From NCBI GenBank assembly GCA_913009685.1, contig CAJVXP010000005.1, positions 20,174 to 84,173 of the forward strand: DNA of 64,000 nt, read 5' to 3'. The position numbers and the translations under genes are program-made. This DNA is from an uncultured Bacteroidota bacterium. GTDB lineage: Bacteria; Bacteroidota; Bacteroidia; Bacteroidales; F082. Below the pieces are notes generated by a model, which had not been told where the DNA came from, searched no databases, and saw only the letters and a list, made by a program, of their open reading frames with translations. Below, piece after piece: positions 39,262 through 49,085 of the stretch (its first letter is position 1; every line of letters starts with the position of its first letter).

Positions 39262-39774
39262 TTAATTGTTTTCGGGTGTTGGGTTGATAAACCCAAAACC
39301 GTTTTGACGTTCTTTTAAAAATTTCATTAAATCGAAAAAGCGAATTACTACGCTGGCCGTGTTGTCGTTGGGATGGAAACTCACTTTTTCAGCTTTCTTC
39401 AGCTGTTCATCAAGAAAAACATAAACATGATGTTCGCTGTCGTTGATTAAGCCAAACAGCGAAACAGAGCCTGGCTTCACACCAAGGTATTTTATCATCC
39501 GCTTTTCAGAGGCAAAACTCAGTTTCCCCTGATGCAACATTTTCTCCAGACTGTGAATTTCGAACGGCGTGGTGTCTTTTATGATGACAAGATAATGCCG
39601 GTTTCCTTTGTGATTTCTGAAAAACAGATTTTTGCAATGGGTGGCATCGATGTCTTTCCAGTAATCCAGCGCTATTTCGATGGTATCTAACGGCGGATGC
39701 TCGTAAATCTCATAAGGAATATCCAAATGTTCAAGGTATTCCAAAACTTTTTTTCTGTTGGCTTCGCGATTCAT
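39262..39774 (-). CDS. YbaK/ProX-type aminoacyl-tRNA deacylase
   Basis: 170 residues of the YbaK/ProRS-editing fold: YEIYEHPPLDTIEIA (about 21-35), HCKNLFFRNHKGNRHYLVII and LGVKPGSVSLFGLINDS. These stand-alone editing proteins remove alanine or cysteine from tRNA-Pro. This form resembles PrdX/ProXp-ala. First gene of the pair with arginine deiminase. Confidence 0.88.
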   Translation of the reverse strand: MNREANRKKVLEYLEHLDIPYEIYEHPPLDTIEIALDYWKDIDATHCKNLFFRNHKGNRHYLVIIKDTTPFEIHSLEKMLHQGKLSFASEKRMIKYLGVKPGSVSLFGLINDSEHHVYVFLDEQLKKAEKVSFHPNDNTASVVIRFFDLMKFLKERQNGFGFINPTPENN

Positions 39775-39793
39775 CTTTCTTTTAATGGTTATG

Positions 39794-39863
39794 GTCGTTC
39801 GGTTGTCATTCGCTTCGCTGTCAAACAGTTGTCAATTAATTGTCAGACAATTGTCAGGCATAG
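39794..39863 (+). repeat. 11-base tandem array, locus 2
   Basis: Units: GTCGTTCGGTT, the 15-base GTCATTCGCTTCGCT, GTCAAACAGTT, GTCAATTAATT, GTCAGACAATT, GTCAGGCATAG, without gaps. It lies in front of the ProX-like gene in its sense direction. Contains the exact complement of 17523-17545. Confidence 0.9.
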
Positions 39864-39874
39864 TTTCATATTTT

Positions 39875-39909
39875 CATTCTTCATTCTTCATTCTTCATTC
39901 TTCATTCAT
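39875..39909 (-). repeat. Heptamer array after the TolB-like gene
   Basis: Five 7-base units CATTCTT (last CATTCAT) ending two bases before the stop codon of the TolB-like gene (39911). Read in the mRNA they are GAATGAA-like purine-rich units. Confidence 0.9.
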
Positions 39910-39910
39910 C

Positions 39911-41026
39911 TTACGGTTTCCAGTCGGCGATAAACAGATTGATACCATGTTGGTTATGGTTATTGCGACTGGAGGAGAAAATTAATTTTTTTCCATTGAA
40001 CGAAAACATCGGAAAGGCATCAAACGTGTTGTCGTAGGTAATTCTTTCTATATGCTTTCCATCCAGGTCAACCATGTAAAGGTTAAAATCAAAGCCGCGT
40101 GTACCGGCATAATTTGAGCTGAAAATAATGTGTTTTCCATCCGGAGTGAAGAAAGGCGCCCAGTTGGCTTTTCCCAAATGGGTTACCTGTTTCAGGTTGC
40201 TGCCATCCACGTTGCAGGTGTAAATCTCCATCTTGGTTGGCATAACGAGATGCTGCTTTAGCAAATCCTTGTAAGTTTTGATTGCTTCCGGTGTTTTGGG
40301 GCGGGAAGAGCGAAATACCAGCATTTTCCCGTCCGGGGAGAAGAATGCACCGCCATCGTATCCCAGCTGATGCGTTACCTGATGCACATTGCTGCCATCA
40401 ATGTCGCAGGTGTATAGTTCCAGGTCGCCGGAGCGGTCGGAGGTAAATACAATTTTGTCACCTTGTGGCGAAACGGTAGCTTCGGCATCGTAACCCGGAC
40501 TCTTTATAAGCGTGTCAATGATTTGGCCTTTCAGATTTGCTACATAAATGTCAAAATCTTCGTAAACGGGCCATACATATTTTCCATCGCTGCGTTTTTT
40601 AGGAACGGGGGGACAGGAATCTCCTCCGGCACGTGTGGAAGCATAAAGTATTGTCGTGTCGCCAGGTAAGAAATAGGAACAGGTAGTTCTGCCCAATCCG
40701 TTGCTCAGAAGGGTGGGGATGGTCTCTTTCATGTCGCCATCGGCAAGACGGAAGTAGTAAATCTGGTCGCAATGGGAGCCCCAGGCTTTGTTGCTGGCCT
40801 GAAAGACAATCATTTTGTCGTTAAAACTAAAATAAGCTTCGGCATTGTCGCCACCAAAAGTGAGCTGTTTCATGTTGGCGAGATGTTTCTCCTGCGGATA
40901 ATGCACGGTAGTGTCAGGTGTTAAGGCTGATGTGCTTTTTTGGTGTGGGTTACTCCCGTTGTTGCATGCATTCAGACCAAAGACCATGATGGAAATCCCT
41001 GCGAAATAGTAAAAGATCTTTCTCAT
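39911..41026 (-). CDS. TolB-like beta-propeller lipoprotein
   Basis: 371 residues with a lipoprotein signal (lipobox LNAC, Cys 21) and a series of PD40 propeller repeats such as FSPDGKMLVFRSSR, FTPDGKHIIFSSNYAG and SPQGDKIVFTSDRSGDLELY. The domain is shared with TolB and with dipeptidyl-peptidase propellers, but here no catalytic domain is attached. Probably an outer-membrane or periplasmic binding protein; no function is known. Confidence 0.85.
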   Translation of the reverse strand: MRKIFYYFAGISIMVFGLNACNNGSNPHQKSTSALTPDTTVHYPQEKHLANMKQLTFGGDNAEAYFSFNDKMIVFQASNKAWGSHCDQIYYFRLADGDMKETIPTLLSNGLGRTTCSYFLPGDTTILYASTRAGGDSCPPVPKKRSDGKYVWPVYEDFDIYVANLKGQIIDTLIKSPGYDAEATVSPQGDKIVFTSDRSGDLELYTCDIDGSNVHQVTHQLGYDGGAFFSPDGKMLVFRSSRPKTPEAIKTYKDLLKQHLVMPTKMEIYTCNVDGSNLKQVTHLGKANWAPFFTPDGKHIIFSSNYAGTRGFDFNLYMVDLDGKHIERITYDNTFDAFPMFSFNGKKLIFSSSRNNHNQHGINLFIADWKP

Positions 41027-41061
41027 GTTTTGTATAAGTTAATTTGATGGTTTGCGATGGA

Positions 41062-41069
41062 CAAAAGTA
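41062..41069 (-). promoter_or_regulatory. -7 box for the TolB-like gene
   Basis: Minus strand reads TACTTTTG, 36 bases before the ATG. No clear upstream TTTG. Confidence 0.45.
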
Positions 41070-41205
41070 AGCATTATTGGCGGGAAACCATAAAAATTAA
41101 GTGCTGTTTTCAGTGGATAAGTTCAAGATACAAAGGCTAAAAATTCCGCTTTAAAACGAGTTTGTGTTTTCGATACTTCAGGTGAAGACGCCTGAAGCAG
41201 CAACT

Positions 41206-44031
41206 TTAATGCAACTTTTCCCGGAGAAATTTGCCCGTATAAGATTTTTCGCAATTCACAATTTCTTCCGGTGTGCCTTCAAAAATAATTTCGCCGCCGT
41301 GGTCACCGCCTTCCGGCCCTAAGTCAATAATCCAGTCGGCTGATTTGATGATTTCGGCATTGTGCTCAATCACGATGATGCTGTGGCCGTTTTCAATCAG
41401 CGCGTTAAAAGCCTGTAGTAGTTTGCTTATGTCGTGAATATGCAGTCCGGTCGTTGGTTCGTCAAAAATAAAGAGGGTGGGGGAGCTGCCGGCGCCTTTT
41501 GAGAGAAAAAAAGCCAGCTTGATGCGTTGTGCTTCGCCGCCGCTGAGGGTATTTGAACTTTGTCCGAGCCGCAGATAGCCCAGTCCTGTCGCCTGCAGCG
41601 GCTTTATTTTTTCGATAATCTTCTTTTCCAGAGAGTTGTTTTGTGTTGCCTGTCCGAAGAATTCGATGGCATCATCCACAGCGAGACTTAAGATATCCGA
41701 GATGGTCTTGTCGCGGTATTTAACCTCCAGTACTTCGTCTTTAAACCGCTGTCCGTTGCAGGTATCACATTTTAGATAAATGTCGGCCATAAACTGCATT
41801 TCCACTTTAATTACACCTTCACCTTCGCACTGTTCGCACCGTCCCCCCGGAATGTTAAAAGAGAAGTAGCCGGGTTTGTAAGCCCGTAATTTGGCCAGTG
41901 GCTGGTTAGCAAAAAGCTGACGGATTTCATCGTAAGCTTTCAGGTAAGTGGCCGGATTGGAACGCGAAGAGCGGCCAATGGGATTCTGGTCGATGTATTC
42001 CACCCGCTGGATGCGATTAATTTCTCCTTCGAGCAGGGCAAATTTTCGCTCGGAGGTGGCTTCGCCGTTGAGTCTTCTTTTCAGTGAGAAGAACAGAATG
42101 TCACGCACCAGCGTTGACTTGCCCGAACCGCTGACACCCGTAACCACGGTCAGTACGTTTAGCGGGATTTTTACGTAGAGGTTTTTCAGGTTGTGCTCAA
42201 AAGCGCCTTTTACCTCAATATAGTTGTTCCAGTGTCGCCGGTGTGCCGGTATTTCGATTTGCTTTCTCCCTGTCATGTACAGCGCGGTGTAGCTGATATC
42301 GTTGTCTTTCAGCTCGTCAAAAGCTCCCTGAAAAATTAGTTCGCCGCCATGTTCGCCAGAATCAGGACCGATATCAATAATCTGGTCGGCGGTCCTGATG
42401 ATGTCCTCTTCGTGTTCCACCACAATAACCGTATTACCAATATCGCGCAAGTGTTTTAAAACTTTAACAAGCCGTTGTGTATCGCGTGGATGCAGGCCAA
42501 TACTGGGCTCGTCAAGAATGTACATGGAACCTACCAGCGAACTACCGAGCGAAGTGGCGAGATTGATGCGCTGCGATTCGCCTCCGGAGAGTGTGGCCGA
42601 AGGGCGGTTGAGTGTGAGATAACCCAGGCCAACATCATTCAGGTACTGCAGCCTGTTGACAATTTCCAGCAGCAGCCGGCGGGCAATTTTTTCATCCACT
42701 TCGCTGAGTTCGATATTCTTAAAAAACTCAAGGCTTTTGTTAAGCTGCATTTGGACAATCTCGGAAATAGTCTTTCCGGCGACTTTCACATAGTTGGCAT
42801 CTTTACGCAGGCGGGTACCTTTGCATTCGGTACAAACCGTTTTTCCGCGGTAGCGCGAGAGCATGACACGGTATTGAATCTTGTAAGCCTGTTCCTCAAG
42901 AGAGGTAAAAAAGTCGTTCAGTCCTCCGAAATAACGGTTTCCGGTCCAGAGCAGTTCTCTTTGCTCTTCGGAGAGTTGATAGTAAGGTTTGTGGATAGGG
43001 AAATCAAACTTGTAAGCGTTTCGGATGAGACGCTCTTTCCACTGTCCCATTTTTTCTCCTTTCCAGCAGGCGATAGCTCCATCAAAAACGGAAAGTGCCG
43101 GATTGGGGACCACCAGTTTCTCGTCAATGCCCATGATGTTACCGAAACCTTCGCAACGTTTGCAGGCGCCATAAGGATTGTTAAAAGTAAATAGGTTAAC
43201 CGAAGGCTCTTCAAACTGAATACCGTCCAGTTCAAAGCGGTGGGAGAAATCCGTTGTATGAGGTTTGCCATTCGTATCGTAAGAAATTTTCAGGTAACCA
43301 TTGCCTTCGTAAAAAGCCGTTTGTACCGAGTCAGCAATGCGTGCTTCCAGCTCTTTTTCGTCGTGGGCAACTCTGATGCGGTCAATAACAAGATAGCAAT
43401 CTTTAGGTTTGGTTTTGTCTGTTATCTCGTCCAGTATTTCTTCCATTCTTCGAATTTTGCCCCTGCTCATAATTCGACTAAATCCTTGTTGCAAAAGAAT
43501 TTGCAGTTGTTGTTTCAGACTTCGGCTGCCGTTGGTTTTCAGCGGTGCAAAAATCAGGACATCGCTACTCTCAGGCAGTGTGAGTATAAAGCGGGTAACA
43601 TCGCTTACGCGATGACGTTTTACCTGCCGGCCGGAGATGGGAGACCAGGTTTTTCCGATACGGGCAAACAGTAGTTTCAGATACTCGTAAACCTCCGTTG
43701 AAGTGCCTACCGTAGAGCGTGGATTGCGTGTTTTTACCTTTTGTTCGATGGCAATGGCGGGTGAAATACCCAAAATGGCGTCCACATCGGGTTTGTCCAT
43801 ACGTCCGAGAAATTGACGGGCATAAGAACTTAAGCTCTCCACATAGCGGCGCTGACCGTCGGCGTAAAGCGTATCGAAAGCCAATGATGACTTCCCGGAG
43901 CCGGATAAACCGGTAATAACCACCAGCTTACGGCGCGGAATAGCAACGCTGAGGTTCTTTAAATTGTTGACGCGCGATTTGACAACAATAATGTAGTCTT
44001 TCGGATTTACCCGGCTTGTTTCGATAATCAT
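41206..44031 (-). CDS. uvrA: Excinuclease ABC subunit A
   Basis: UvrA finds bulky DNA lesions and loads UvrB. The 941 residues have two ABC modules: Walker [10 protein letters not shown] (about 40-48) and GVSGSGKST, with two signature sequences [12 protein letters not shown] and [12 protein letters not shown]. Zinc-type Cys pairs are [24 protein letters not shown] and CDTCNGQR. The first zinc module after the first ATPase part ([12 protein letters not shown]) lacks Cys, as is usual in this phylum. A stand-alone gene; a TAATTTTG box is at 44048-44055 (minus). Confidence 0.97.
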   Translation of the reverse strand: MIIETSRVNPKDYIIVVKSRVNNLKNLSVAIPRRKLVVITGLSGSGKSSLAFDTLYADGQRRYVESLSSYARQFLGRMDKPDVDAILGISPAIAIEQKVKTRNPRSTVGTSTEVYEYLKLLFARIGKTWSPISGRQVKRHRVSDVTRFILTLPESSDVLIFAPLKTNGSRSLKQQLQILLQQGFSRIMSRGKIRRMEEILDEITDKTKPKDCYLVIDRIRVAHDEKELEARIADSVQTAFYEGNGYLKISYDTNGKPHTTDFSHRFELDGIQFEEPSVNLFTFNNPYGACKRCEGFGNIMGIDEKLVVPNPALSVFDGAIACWKGEKMGQWKERLIRNAYKFDFPIHKPYYQLSEEQRELLWTGNRYFGGLNDFFTSLEEQAYKIQYRVMLSRYRGKTVCTECKGTRLRKDANYVKVAGKTISEIVQMQLNKSLEFFKNIELSEVDEKIARRLLLEIVNRLQYLNDVGLGYLTLNRPSATLSGGESQRINLATSLGSSLVGSMYILDEPSIGLHPRDTQRLVKVLKHLRDIGNTVIVVEHEEDIIRTADQIIDIGPDSGEHGGELIFQGAFDELKDNDISYTALYMTGRKQIEIPAHRRHWNNYIEVKGAFEHNLKNLYVKIPLNVLTVVTGVSGSGKSTLVRDILFFSLKRRLNGEATSERKFALLEGEINRIQRVEYIDQNPIGRSSRSNPATYLKAYDEIRQLFANQPLAKLRAYKPGYFSFNIPGGRCEQCEGEGVIKVEMQFMADIYLKCDTCNGQRFKDEVLEVKYRDKTISDILSLAVDDAIEFFGQATQNNSLEKKIIEKIKPLQATGLGYLRLGQSSNTLSGGEAQRIKLAFFLSKGAGSSPTLFIFDEPTTGLHIHDISKLLQAFNALIENGHSIIVIEHNAEIIKSADWIIDLGPEGGDHGGEIIFEGTPEEIVNCEKSYTGKFLREKLH

Positions 44032-44063
44032 AGAAGAAAATGAGCGACAAAATTAAAAATTTA

Positions 44064-44094
44064 TTTGCTTTTTTTCTTTTAACCTTTATATTTG
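44064..44094 (+). promoter_or_regulatory. Housekeeping promoter of the ECF sigma gene
   Basis: TTTG (44064-44067), 19 bases, TATATTTG (44087-44094). An ideal match. Predicted leader of about 80 bases before the ATG at 44184. Confidence 0.75.
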
Positions 44095-44183
44095 CAATTC
44101 AAAACAAATGTTAAATTCATTTTTAAACACTTTGCCTATCGAGTAAAAGCTTACTATTTTTCTGAAACCAAAACAAGTGGCAT

Positions 44184-44771
44184 ATGAAAATGGAAGCAAG
44201 GGGTGAACGCCTGCTCATCCGTGAATTTCTCGATGGTAAACCATCCGGTTTACAAGAACTTATTGAACGCCATCAAACGAGGCTTTACTCTTACATTTTT
44301 GTGATGGTAAAAGATAAGCAGCTCGCTGATGATTTGTTCCAGGATACTTTTGTTAAGGTTATTAATACCTTGAAATCAGGGAATTACAACGACGAGGGTA
44401 AATTTATCCAGTGGGTTATGCGTATTGCACATAACCTGGTTATTGATCATTTCAGGAAACAGAAGAAACTGAATCTTGCCGAAGTGGCCAACGACCAGTA
44501 TAACCTCATGGATACGCTTAAAGTAACCGACCCGAATATTGAAGATGTTTTGGTAACGAAGCAGATTCATAAGGATATTCAGATACTTATGGGGCGGCTG
44601 CCAGAAGAGCAAAAAGAGGTGCTCTACCTGCGATGTTACGCCGGATTGAGTTTTAAAGATATTGCCGAACAAACCGAGGTGAGCATCAATACTGCGTTAG
44701 GGCGCATGCGGTATGCTTTAATAAATTTGCGGAAGCTGATTAAAGAGAAAAATATTATCCTGACACGGTAA
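44184..44771 (+). CDS. ECF-type RNA polymerase sigma factor
   Basis: 195 residues with region 2 (LYSYIFVMVKDKQLADDLFQDTF in two parts, about 34-56, and the core-binding FIQWVMRIAHNLVIDHFRK) and region 4 (LPEEQKEVLYLRCYAGLSFKD; then IAEQTEVSINTALGRMRYAL). No anti-sigma gene follows; a 60-residue protein does instead. A full-strength housekeeping promoter and the lack of an anti-sigma partner suggest constitutive synthesis or control by other means. Confidence 0.93.
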   Translation: MKMEARGERLLIREFLDGKPSGLQELIERHQTRLYSYIFVMVKDKQLADDLFQDTFVKVINTLKSGNYNDEGKFIQWVMRIAHNLVIDHFRKQKKLNLAEVANDQYNLMDTLKVTDPNIEDVLVTKQIHKDIQILMGRLPEEQKEVLYLRCYAGLSFKDIAEQTEVSINTALGRMRYALINLRKLIKEKNIILTR

Positions 44772-44856
44772 TTTTTTGTTGTCACGAGCTTTTTAGCGCT
44801 GTGTTAAATTGTATGGATTAGTGCTGCTGGCAAATTACCAAAACACAAAAATTAAA

Positions 44857-44996
44857 CCACAAACCGATAAAGAACCGGTCTTTTAAAAAAAAAGGTTCTA
44901 TGTCGATTTGTGGATTGTTATTTGGAATTTTTTGACATTTTTTTCCTTTACGACAGTAAGACATCCTAATTTACCCACACAAATCAACATAGAACC
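44857..44996. repeat. Three copies of a 20-base inverted motif
   Basis: The 20-mer GGTTCTATGTCGATTTGTGG lies at 44894-44913. Inverted relatives are at 44857-44876 (CCACAAACCGATAAAGAACC) and 44975-44996 (ending AACATAGAACC). The outer edges of the last two copies are A-rich. It looks like the ends of a MITE or of a decayed transposable element. The GGTTCT start recalls ISL3-type ends, without proof. Confidence 0.65.
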
Positions 44997-45087
44997 AAAA
45001 AAAAGTTTTTCCGGGTATGAAATAATTATCAGGAATTGTCGTTAAATTCTTGATAAGAAGAGATTATTCATTTAAAATCTTTTGCGT

Positions 45088-45270
45088 ATGCAACAATTTC
45101 TTACTTCGGACGATTTTCAGGATCAATATAGGTGTAAGACCCGACATACAAAAGAGGCTGACCTGCGCAAACCTTCACCGGGAGTTATCCGATACCTTCT
45201 GGCTTATGCCGCAGCCGTACATGTTTTTAAAACAAAAAGTATGGGAAATATAAATATCCTGATGAATTAA
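45088..45270 (+). CDS. Small conserved-looking protein (60 aa)
   Basis: The protein starts MQQFLTSDDFQDQYRCKTRH and ends YAAAVHVFKTKSMGNINILMN, with a KPSPGVIRYLL segment just before. This layout (basic middle, Pro-Ser, an Ala-rich helix, ending in ILMN) resembles short Bacteroidota-specific proteins of unknown function that share a terminal helix and Leu-X-Asn end. It is followed by a perfect 17-base-pair terminator, which supports it as a real transcription unit. It has no known function. Confidence 0.6.
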   Translation: MQQFLTSDDFQDQYRCKTRHTKEADLRKPSPGVIRYLLAYAAAVHVFKTKSMGNINILMN

Positions 45271-45295
45271 AAAGCTCTGTTTGGTTTTAAAAGGC

Positions 45296-45340
45296 GGAGT
45301 CCGGAAAAATCCAAAGGATTTTTCCGGACTCCGGTATTTT
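45296..45340. terminator. Strong bidirectional terminator
   Basis: A perfect 17-base-pair stem GGAGTCCGGAAAAATCC (45296-45312) with a 3-base loop and the arm to 45332; followed by TATTTTAT on the plus strand and by CCTTTTAAAA on the minus strand. Serves the small gene at 45088 and the CYTH gene. Confidence 0.8.
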
Positions 45341-45348
45341 ATGCAATG

Positions 45349-45834
45349 TTAAAGATTAAACTCTTTCCAGTTACAGTAAGGGTTTTTTGAAAGTTCGGCA
45401 CTGTAAAAGGCTGGATTCCCGGTAACTTCCTGACCCAGCCATTCCGGTTTCTCAAATGTCGTATCTGCGCTGGGAAGTTCTATCTCAGCTAATAAAAGCT
45501 CCTGATTATCTCCGTGAAATTCATCCACTTCAAATTCCAGGCCATCTCCTGCAGGCACAATGTGGCGTGTTTTTATCACCAATCCCGATTCGCGAAGTTC
45601 CATGAGGTCTTTTGCATCTTTCAGCGGGATTTCCTGTTCCCACTCAAAACGCATGATGCCGGAAATTCTGGCCGGTCCTTTAATGTTAATGTAACCTTTC
45701 CCGTCCTGAATGCGGATTCTTACGGTACGGTTAGTCTGGGTGGAAAGATAGGCTTGCGTAATTTCCAGATTTTTTATTACGAAAGGTTTAAAGGTGCCTT
45801 TAACCAAAAATTTGAGTTCAATTTCCTGTGCCAT
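45349..45834 (-). CDS. CYTH domain phosphohydrolase
   Basis: 161 residues with the CYTH tunnel-fold signature EIELKFLV (ExExK) at 4-11 and alternating charged strands (RTVRIRIQDGKGYINIKG; FEVDEFHG; LLLAEIELPS). CYTH proteins hydrolyse inorganic triphosphate or thiamine triphosphate, or cyclise ATP. The short bacterial form is most often a triphosphatase; substrate not predictable here. Confidence 0.88.
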   Translation of the reverse strand: MAQEIELKFLVKGTFKPFVIKNLEITQAYLSTQTNRTVRIRIQDGKGYINIKGPARISGIMRFEWEQEIPLKDAKDLMELRESGLVIKTRHIVPAGDGLEFEVDEFHGDNQELLLAEIELPSADTTFEKPEWLGQEVTGNPAFYSAELSKNPYCNWKEFNL

Positions 45835-46008
45835 GTTAAGTTGCTTTTTTAGGTCATTACAAAATTAACGATTTATTCCTTAAGGGAATTTGCCGAGAGT
45901 GTTAAATAAAAATAAAATAAAAGGTCCTGCAATAGTTATCTTTCCCTCTTTCCCGGAAAGAATTGTCCGGTATGAAAGATTTTCTCCATTTTTGTAAAAA
46001 ATTATTTT

Positions 46009-46653
46009 ATGACACGAAAAGAACGCTTCTGTCACATTATCGAATATTTTAAAATTCATCAGCCCTTTGCCGAAACCGAGTTGCATTACCGTGATCCTTA
46101 CCAGTTGCTGGTAGCAGTGATTTTGTCAGCACAATGCACCGACAAAAGAGTTAATGTAATTTCGCAGGAGTTTTTTCGACAATATCCTGATGTGGAAAGC
46201 CTTTCGCGGGCGGAGGTGCCGGATATTTTCGCACTGATCAAAAGCTGTTCTTATCCGAATAACAAAGCCAGACATTTGTCGGGAATGGCCAAAATGCTGC
46301 TGACGGATTTTGGTGGCAAAGTGCCTTCCGATATCGACGAACTGCAAAAAATGCCGGGTGTGGGTAGAAAAACCGCCAATGTCATTGCTTCTGTTGTGTT
46401 TAATAAGCCTGTCATGGCTGTGGATACACATGTTTTCAGGGTCGCTGCCCGGCTGGGGCTCACTGTTGGTGCAAAAACACCGCTGGAAACGGAAAGGCAG
46501 CTGGTGAGATACATTCCCGATGAGCTGATTCCGCTGGCACATCACTGGCTTATTTTACACGGCCGCTATGTCTGCCTTGCCCGTAAACCCAAATGTGACG
46601 AATGTGGATTGAAGCAGTGGTGTGAGTTTTATGAGGAAAACGGAGGAGAGTGA
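46009..46653 (+). CDS. nth: Endonuclease III
   Basis: A DNA glycosylase/AP lyase for oxidised pyrimidines. The 214 residues have the helix-hairpin-helix MPGVGRKTANVIA with catalytic Lys 121, Asp 139 in VDTHVFR and the iron-sulfur ligands CLARKPKCDECGLKQWC near the C-terminus. Full length. Its stop codon is followed at 18 bases by the locus 3 repeat array. Confidence 0.97.
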   Translation: MTRKERFCHIIEYFKIHQPFAETELHYRDPYQLLVAVILSAQCTDKRVNVISQEFFRQYPDVESLSRAEVPDIFALIKSCSYPNNKARHLSGMAKMLLTDFGGKVPSDIDELQKMPGVGRKTANVIASVVFNKPVMAVDTHVFRVAARLGLTVGAKTPLETERQLVRYIPDELIPLAHHWLILHGRYVCLARKPKCDECGLKQWCEFYEENGGE

Positions 46654-46671
46654 GGTGGCCAGAAAACAGTT

Positions 46672-46726
46672 GACAGACAATGGTCAGGCAATGGTCAAAC
46701 AGTTGTCAGACAATAGTCAGGCAATT
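46672..46726 (+). repeat. 11-base tandem array, locus 3
   Basis: Five 11-base units without gaps: GACAGACAATG, GTCAGGCAATG, GTCAAACAGTT, GTCAGACAATA, GTCAGGCAATT. It starts 18 bases after nth. Confidence 0.9.
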
Positions 46727-46790
46727 GTTATTTATTTTTTCACTTTTATCTTTTTACTTTTTATCCGCCGAAGCCTGGCAAAGGAGGATT
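46727..46790 (-). repeat. T-rich run and inverted CCGCC hairpin copy
   Basis: A TTTTTAC/TTTTTAT-type run (46727-46763) leads to CCGCCGAAGCCTGGCAAAGG (from 46765), which is the reverse-oriented copy of the 24-base hairpin at 37810-37833 with one deletion and two changes. Confidence 0.75.
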
Positions 46791-46869
46791 TATCTTTTGT
46801 CTTGTCAACGGTTACGGGTTTCAAAAATTTAATATCCATAAACGGCGCTTTTTCATTCGGGAAAATGTG

Positions 46870-46877
46870 TATATTTG
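46870..46877 (+). promoter_or_regulatory. -7 box for bcp-recA
   Basis: TATATTTG, exact TAnnTTTG match, 19 bases before the bcp ATG. The upstream TTTG is poor (TTTTT at 46849-46853). Confidence 0.5.
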
Positions 46878-46895
46878 TTTACCAATTATAAATTC

Positions 46896-47363
46896 ATGAC
46901 GAAACTTAATATAGGAGACTTAGCGCCTGATTTTACGGCTGTTAATCAGGATGAGGATTCTGTTTCGCTAACCGGTTTCAAGGGAAAAAAACTGATTCTT
47001 TACTTTTATCCCAAAGACAATACGGCGGGCTGTACCAACGAGGCCTGCAACTTTCGCGACAACTACGATTATTGGCTCTCAAAAGGCTATGCCGTGGTTG
47101 GCGTAAGTCCTGACAGTACGGCCTCGCACCGGAAATTTATCGCCAAATACGATTTACCGTTTCCGCTTTTGTCGGATCCGGAAAAGAAAATAATTAAGGC
47201 GTACGGTGCCTGGGGGCCAAAGAAGCTTTACGGCAGAGAGTATGAAGGGATTATTCGCTCAACCTTTGTGATTGACGAAGCGGGTAAAATCATGGAGGTT
47301 TTCGGCAAAGTAAAAACGAAAGAACACACGGAACAAATTGTTAAAAAATTAAATCTCGAATAA
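46896..47363 (+). CDS. bcp: Thioredoxin-dependent thiol peroxidase (Bcp/PrxQ)
   Basis: Reduces hydroperoxides. The 155 residues from the ATG at 46896 ([13 protein letters not shown]) have peroxidatic Cys 46 and resolving Cys 51 in [12 protein letters not shown], the PrxQ spacing. An upstream TTG in frame lies inside the -7 box and is unlikely as start. recA starts one base after its stop codon, so the two are one transcript. Confidence 0.96.
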   Translation: MTKLNIGDLAPDFTAVNQDEDSVSLTGFKGKKLILYFYPKDNTAGCTNEACNFRDNYDYWLSKGYAVVGVSPDSTASHRKFIAKYDLPFPLLSDPEKKIIKAYGAWGPKKLYGREYEGIIRSTFVIDEAGKIMEVFGKVKTKEHTEQIVKKLNLE

Positions 47364-47364
47364 A

Positions 47365-48396
47365 ATGACAACTGATAAAGCTAATCAAAATCTCGAAAAA
47401 GAGAGGCAAAATAAATTAAAAGTCTTAGAAGCAACGCTGGGGAGACTCGAAAAATCGTATGGTAAAGGTGCTATTATGAGGTTGGGTGCTACGAGTGTGG
47501 AGAAGATTCCTTCCATTTCTACCGGTTCCATCGGGCTGGATTTTGCACTGGGCGTTGACGGAATTCCCAAAGGCAGGGTAACTGAGATCTTTGGTCCTGA
47601 ATCGTCGGGGAAAACAACCCTGGCATTGCATGTAATTGCCGAAGCGCAGAAAAAGGGAGGCATTGCCGCCTTTATTGATGCCGAGCATGCTTTCGACCGC
47701 TATTATGCCGCCAAGCTGGGTGTGGATATTGAAGAGCTTTTGATGTCGCAGCCCGACAACGGTGAGCAGGCGTTAGAAATCACGGATAATCTGATTCGTT
47801 CGGGAGCCATCGATGTGATTGTGATTGACTCGGTGGCTGCCCTGACACCCAAAAGTGAGATTGAAGGTGAAATGGGGGATTCTAAAATGGGTTTGCAGGC
47901 ACGTCTTATGTCGCAGGCATTGAGAAAACTGACAGCCAATATCAGTAAGACCAACACTATTTGCATCTTCATTAACCAGTTGCGCGAAAAGATTGGCATA
48001 GTATTCGGGAATCCGGAAACTACTACCGGTGGCAATGCCTTGAAATTTTATGCTTCTGTTCGTTTGGATATTCGCCGTATTAGCCAGATTAAAGATACCG
48101 ATGAGGTGCGCGGTAACCGTGTGCGTGTAAAGGTGGTAAAAAATAAAGTGGCGCCTCCTTTCCGTAAGGCGGAGTTTGACATTATGTATGGCGAAGGAAT
48201 TTCCAAAATTGGTGAGATTATTGATATTGGTGTGGATAAGAATATCGTGAAGAAAAGCGGTTCCTGGTTTAGTTATGGAGAAACCAAGCTGGGGCAGGGC
48301 AGGGAAGCAGTGAAAAAAATTCTTTCCGATAATCCGGATCTTATGGAAGAGCTGGAAACAAAGATAAAAGCTGCACTTGCCGAGAGTGATATTTAG
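47365..48396 (+). CDS. recA: Recombinase RecA
   Basis: Pairs homologous DNA and triggers the SOS response where LexA exists. The 343 residues have Walker [10 protein letters not shown] (77-85), Walker [11 protein letters not shown], loop L1 [16 protein letters not shown] and the L2 region [20 protein letters not shown]. Full length. No LexA-like box was recognised upstream; expression is from the bcp promoter. Confidence 0.99.
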   Translation: MTTDKANQNLEKERQNKLKVLEATLGRLEKSYGKGAIMRLGATSVEKIPSISTGSIGLDFALGVDGIPKGRVTEIFGPESSGKTTLALHVIAEAQKKGGIAAFIDAEHAFDRYYAAKLGVDIEELLMSQPDNGEQALEITDNLIRSGAIDVIVIDSVAALTPKSEIEGEMGDSKMGLQARLMSQALRKLTANISKTNTICIFINQLREKIGIVFGNPETTTGGNALKFYASVRLDIRRISQIKDTDEVRGNRVRVKVVKNKVAPPFRKAEFDIMYGEGISKIGEIIDIGVDKNIVKKSGSWFSYGETKLGQGREAVKKILSDNPDLMEELETKIKAALAESDI

Positions 48397-48417
48397 GTTT
48401 TCTATTAATAAAGTTAT

Positions 48418-49068
48418 TTAGCCCTTTTCTTTTACGTAGAACGCGACTTTTTCCAGTGATGAGATCATATTATATTCTTCAAGATATACATCGTCGGGAA
48501 CTTCTACAGGCGTTGGCGTATAGTTTAAAATACCTTTAATGCCGGCTTCCACCATGAGGCGTACAGTTTCATCGGCCTGGTCGCCGGGGACGGTGAGAAT
48601 ACCAATTTTGATGCCCTCGTTGCTTATAATCTCAGTAATTTTCTCCAAATGATAGCATGGAATACCGGCAATCTTACGATTTGTTTTCTCCGGATTGATG
48701 TCAAACCCTACTGTAATTTGCAGCTTTTCCCTTTTTCCCTGGAAGTAATTGATGATAGCTCTACCGAGGTCTCCCATACCGAAAATAGCCACTTTCTGTC
48801 CTTTGGGGCTGTCAATTAACTCTCCAATAAGATGAATCAGATCGTTAATGTCGTATCCTTTACGGAGGCTTCCTGAATAACCGATGAGCATCAGATCGCG
48901 CCTGACCTGTACGGCGGTGATATGCAAAAGCGCAGCAATCTCATGTGAAAAGATATTTGTTTTACCCTTTTCGGCAGCAATTTGTAATGCGCGTCGGTAC
49001 TGACTTAGCCGTTCAATTGTTTTGTGGGGAATGTTTTTATAACGATTGTTTTCCATTTTGTTATTCAT
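48418..49068 (-). CDS. rex: Redox-sensing repressor Rex
   Basis: Represses fermentation and respiration genes when NADH/NAD+ is low and leaves DNA when NADH is bound. The 216 residues have a winged helix (about 14-75, LHITAVQVRRDLMLIGYSG) and a Rossmann domain with GMGDLG (97-102), plus the C-terminal swap helix. Convergent to recA with 21 bases between. A TATATTTG box is 10-17 bases before its start; no Rex box was identified. Confidence 0.95.
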   Translation of the reverse strand: MNNKMENNRYKNIPHKTIERLSQYRRALQIAAEKGKTNIFSHEIAALLHITAVQVRRDLMLIGYSGSLRKGYDINDLIHLIGELIDSPKGQKVAIFGMGDLGRAIINYFQGKREKLQITVGFDINPEKTNRKIAGIPCYHLEKITEIISNEGIKIGILTVPGDQADETVRLMVEAGIKGILNYTPTPVEVPDDVYLEEYNMISSLEKVAFYVKEKG

Positions 49069-49077
49069 TTAACAGTG

Positions 49078-49085
49078 CAAATATA
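49078..49085 (-). promoter_or_regulatory. -7 box for rex
   Basis: Minus strand reads TATATTTG followed by CAC, nine bases before the rex ATG, giving an almost leaderless transcript. Confidence 0.45.

Noticed and set aside
43560..43660. Missing first zinc Cys pair in UvrA
   Set aside because: To my knowledge Bacteroidota UvrA proteins normally lack it, so this is not a defect.
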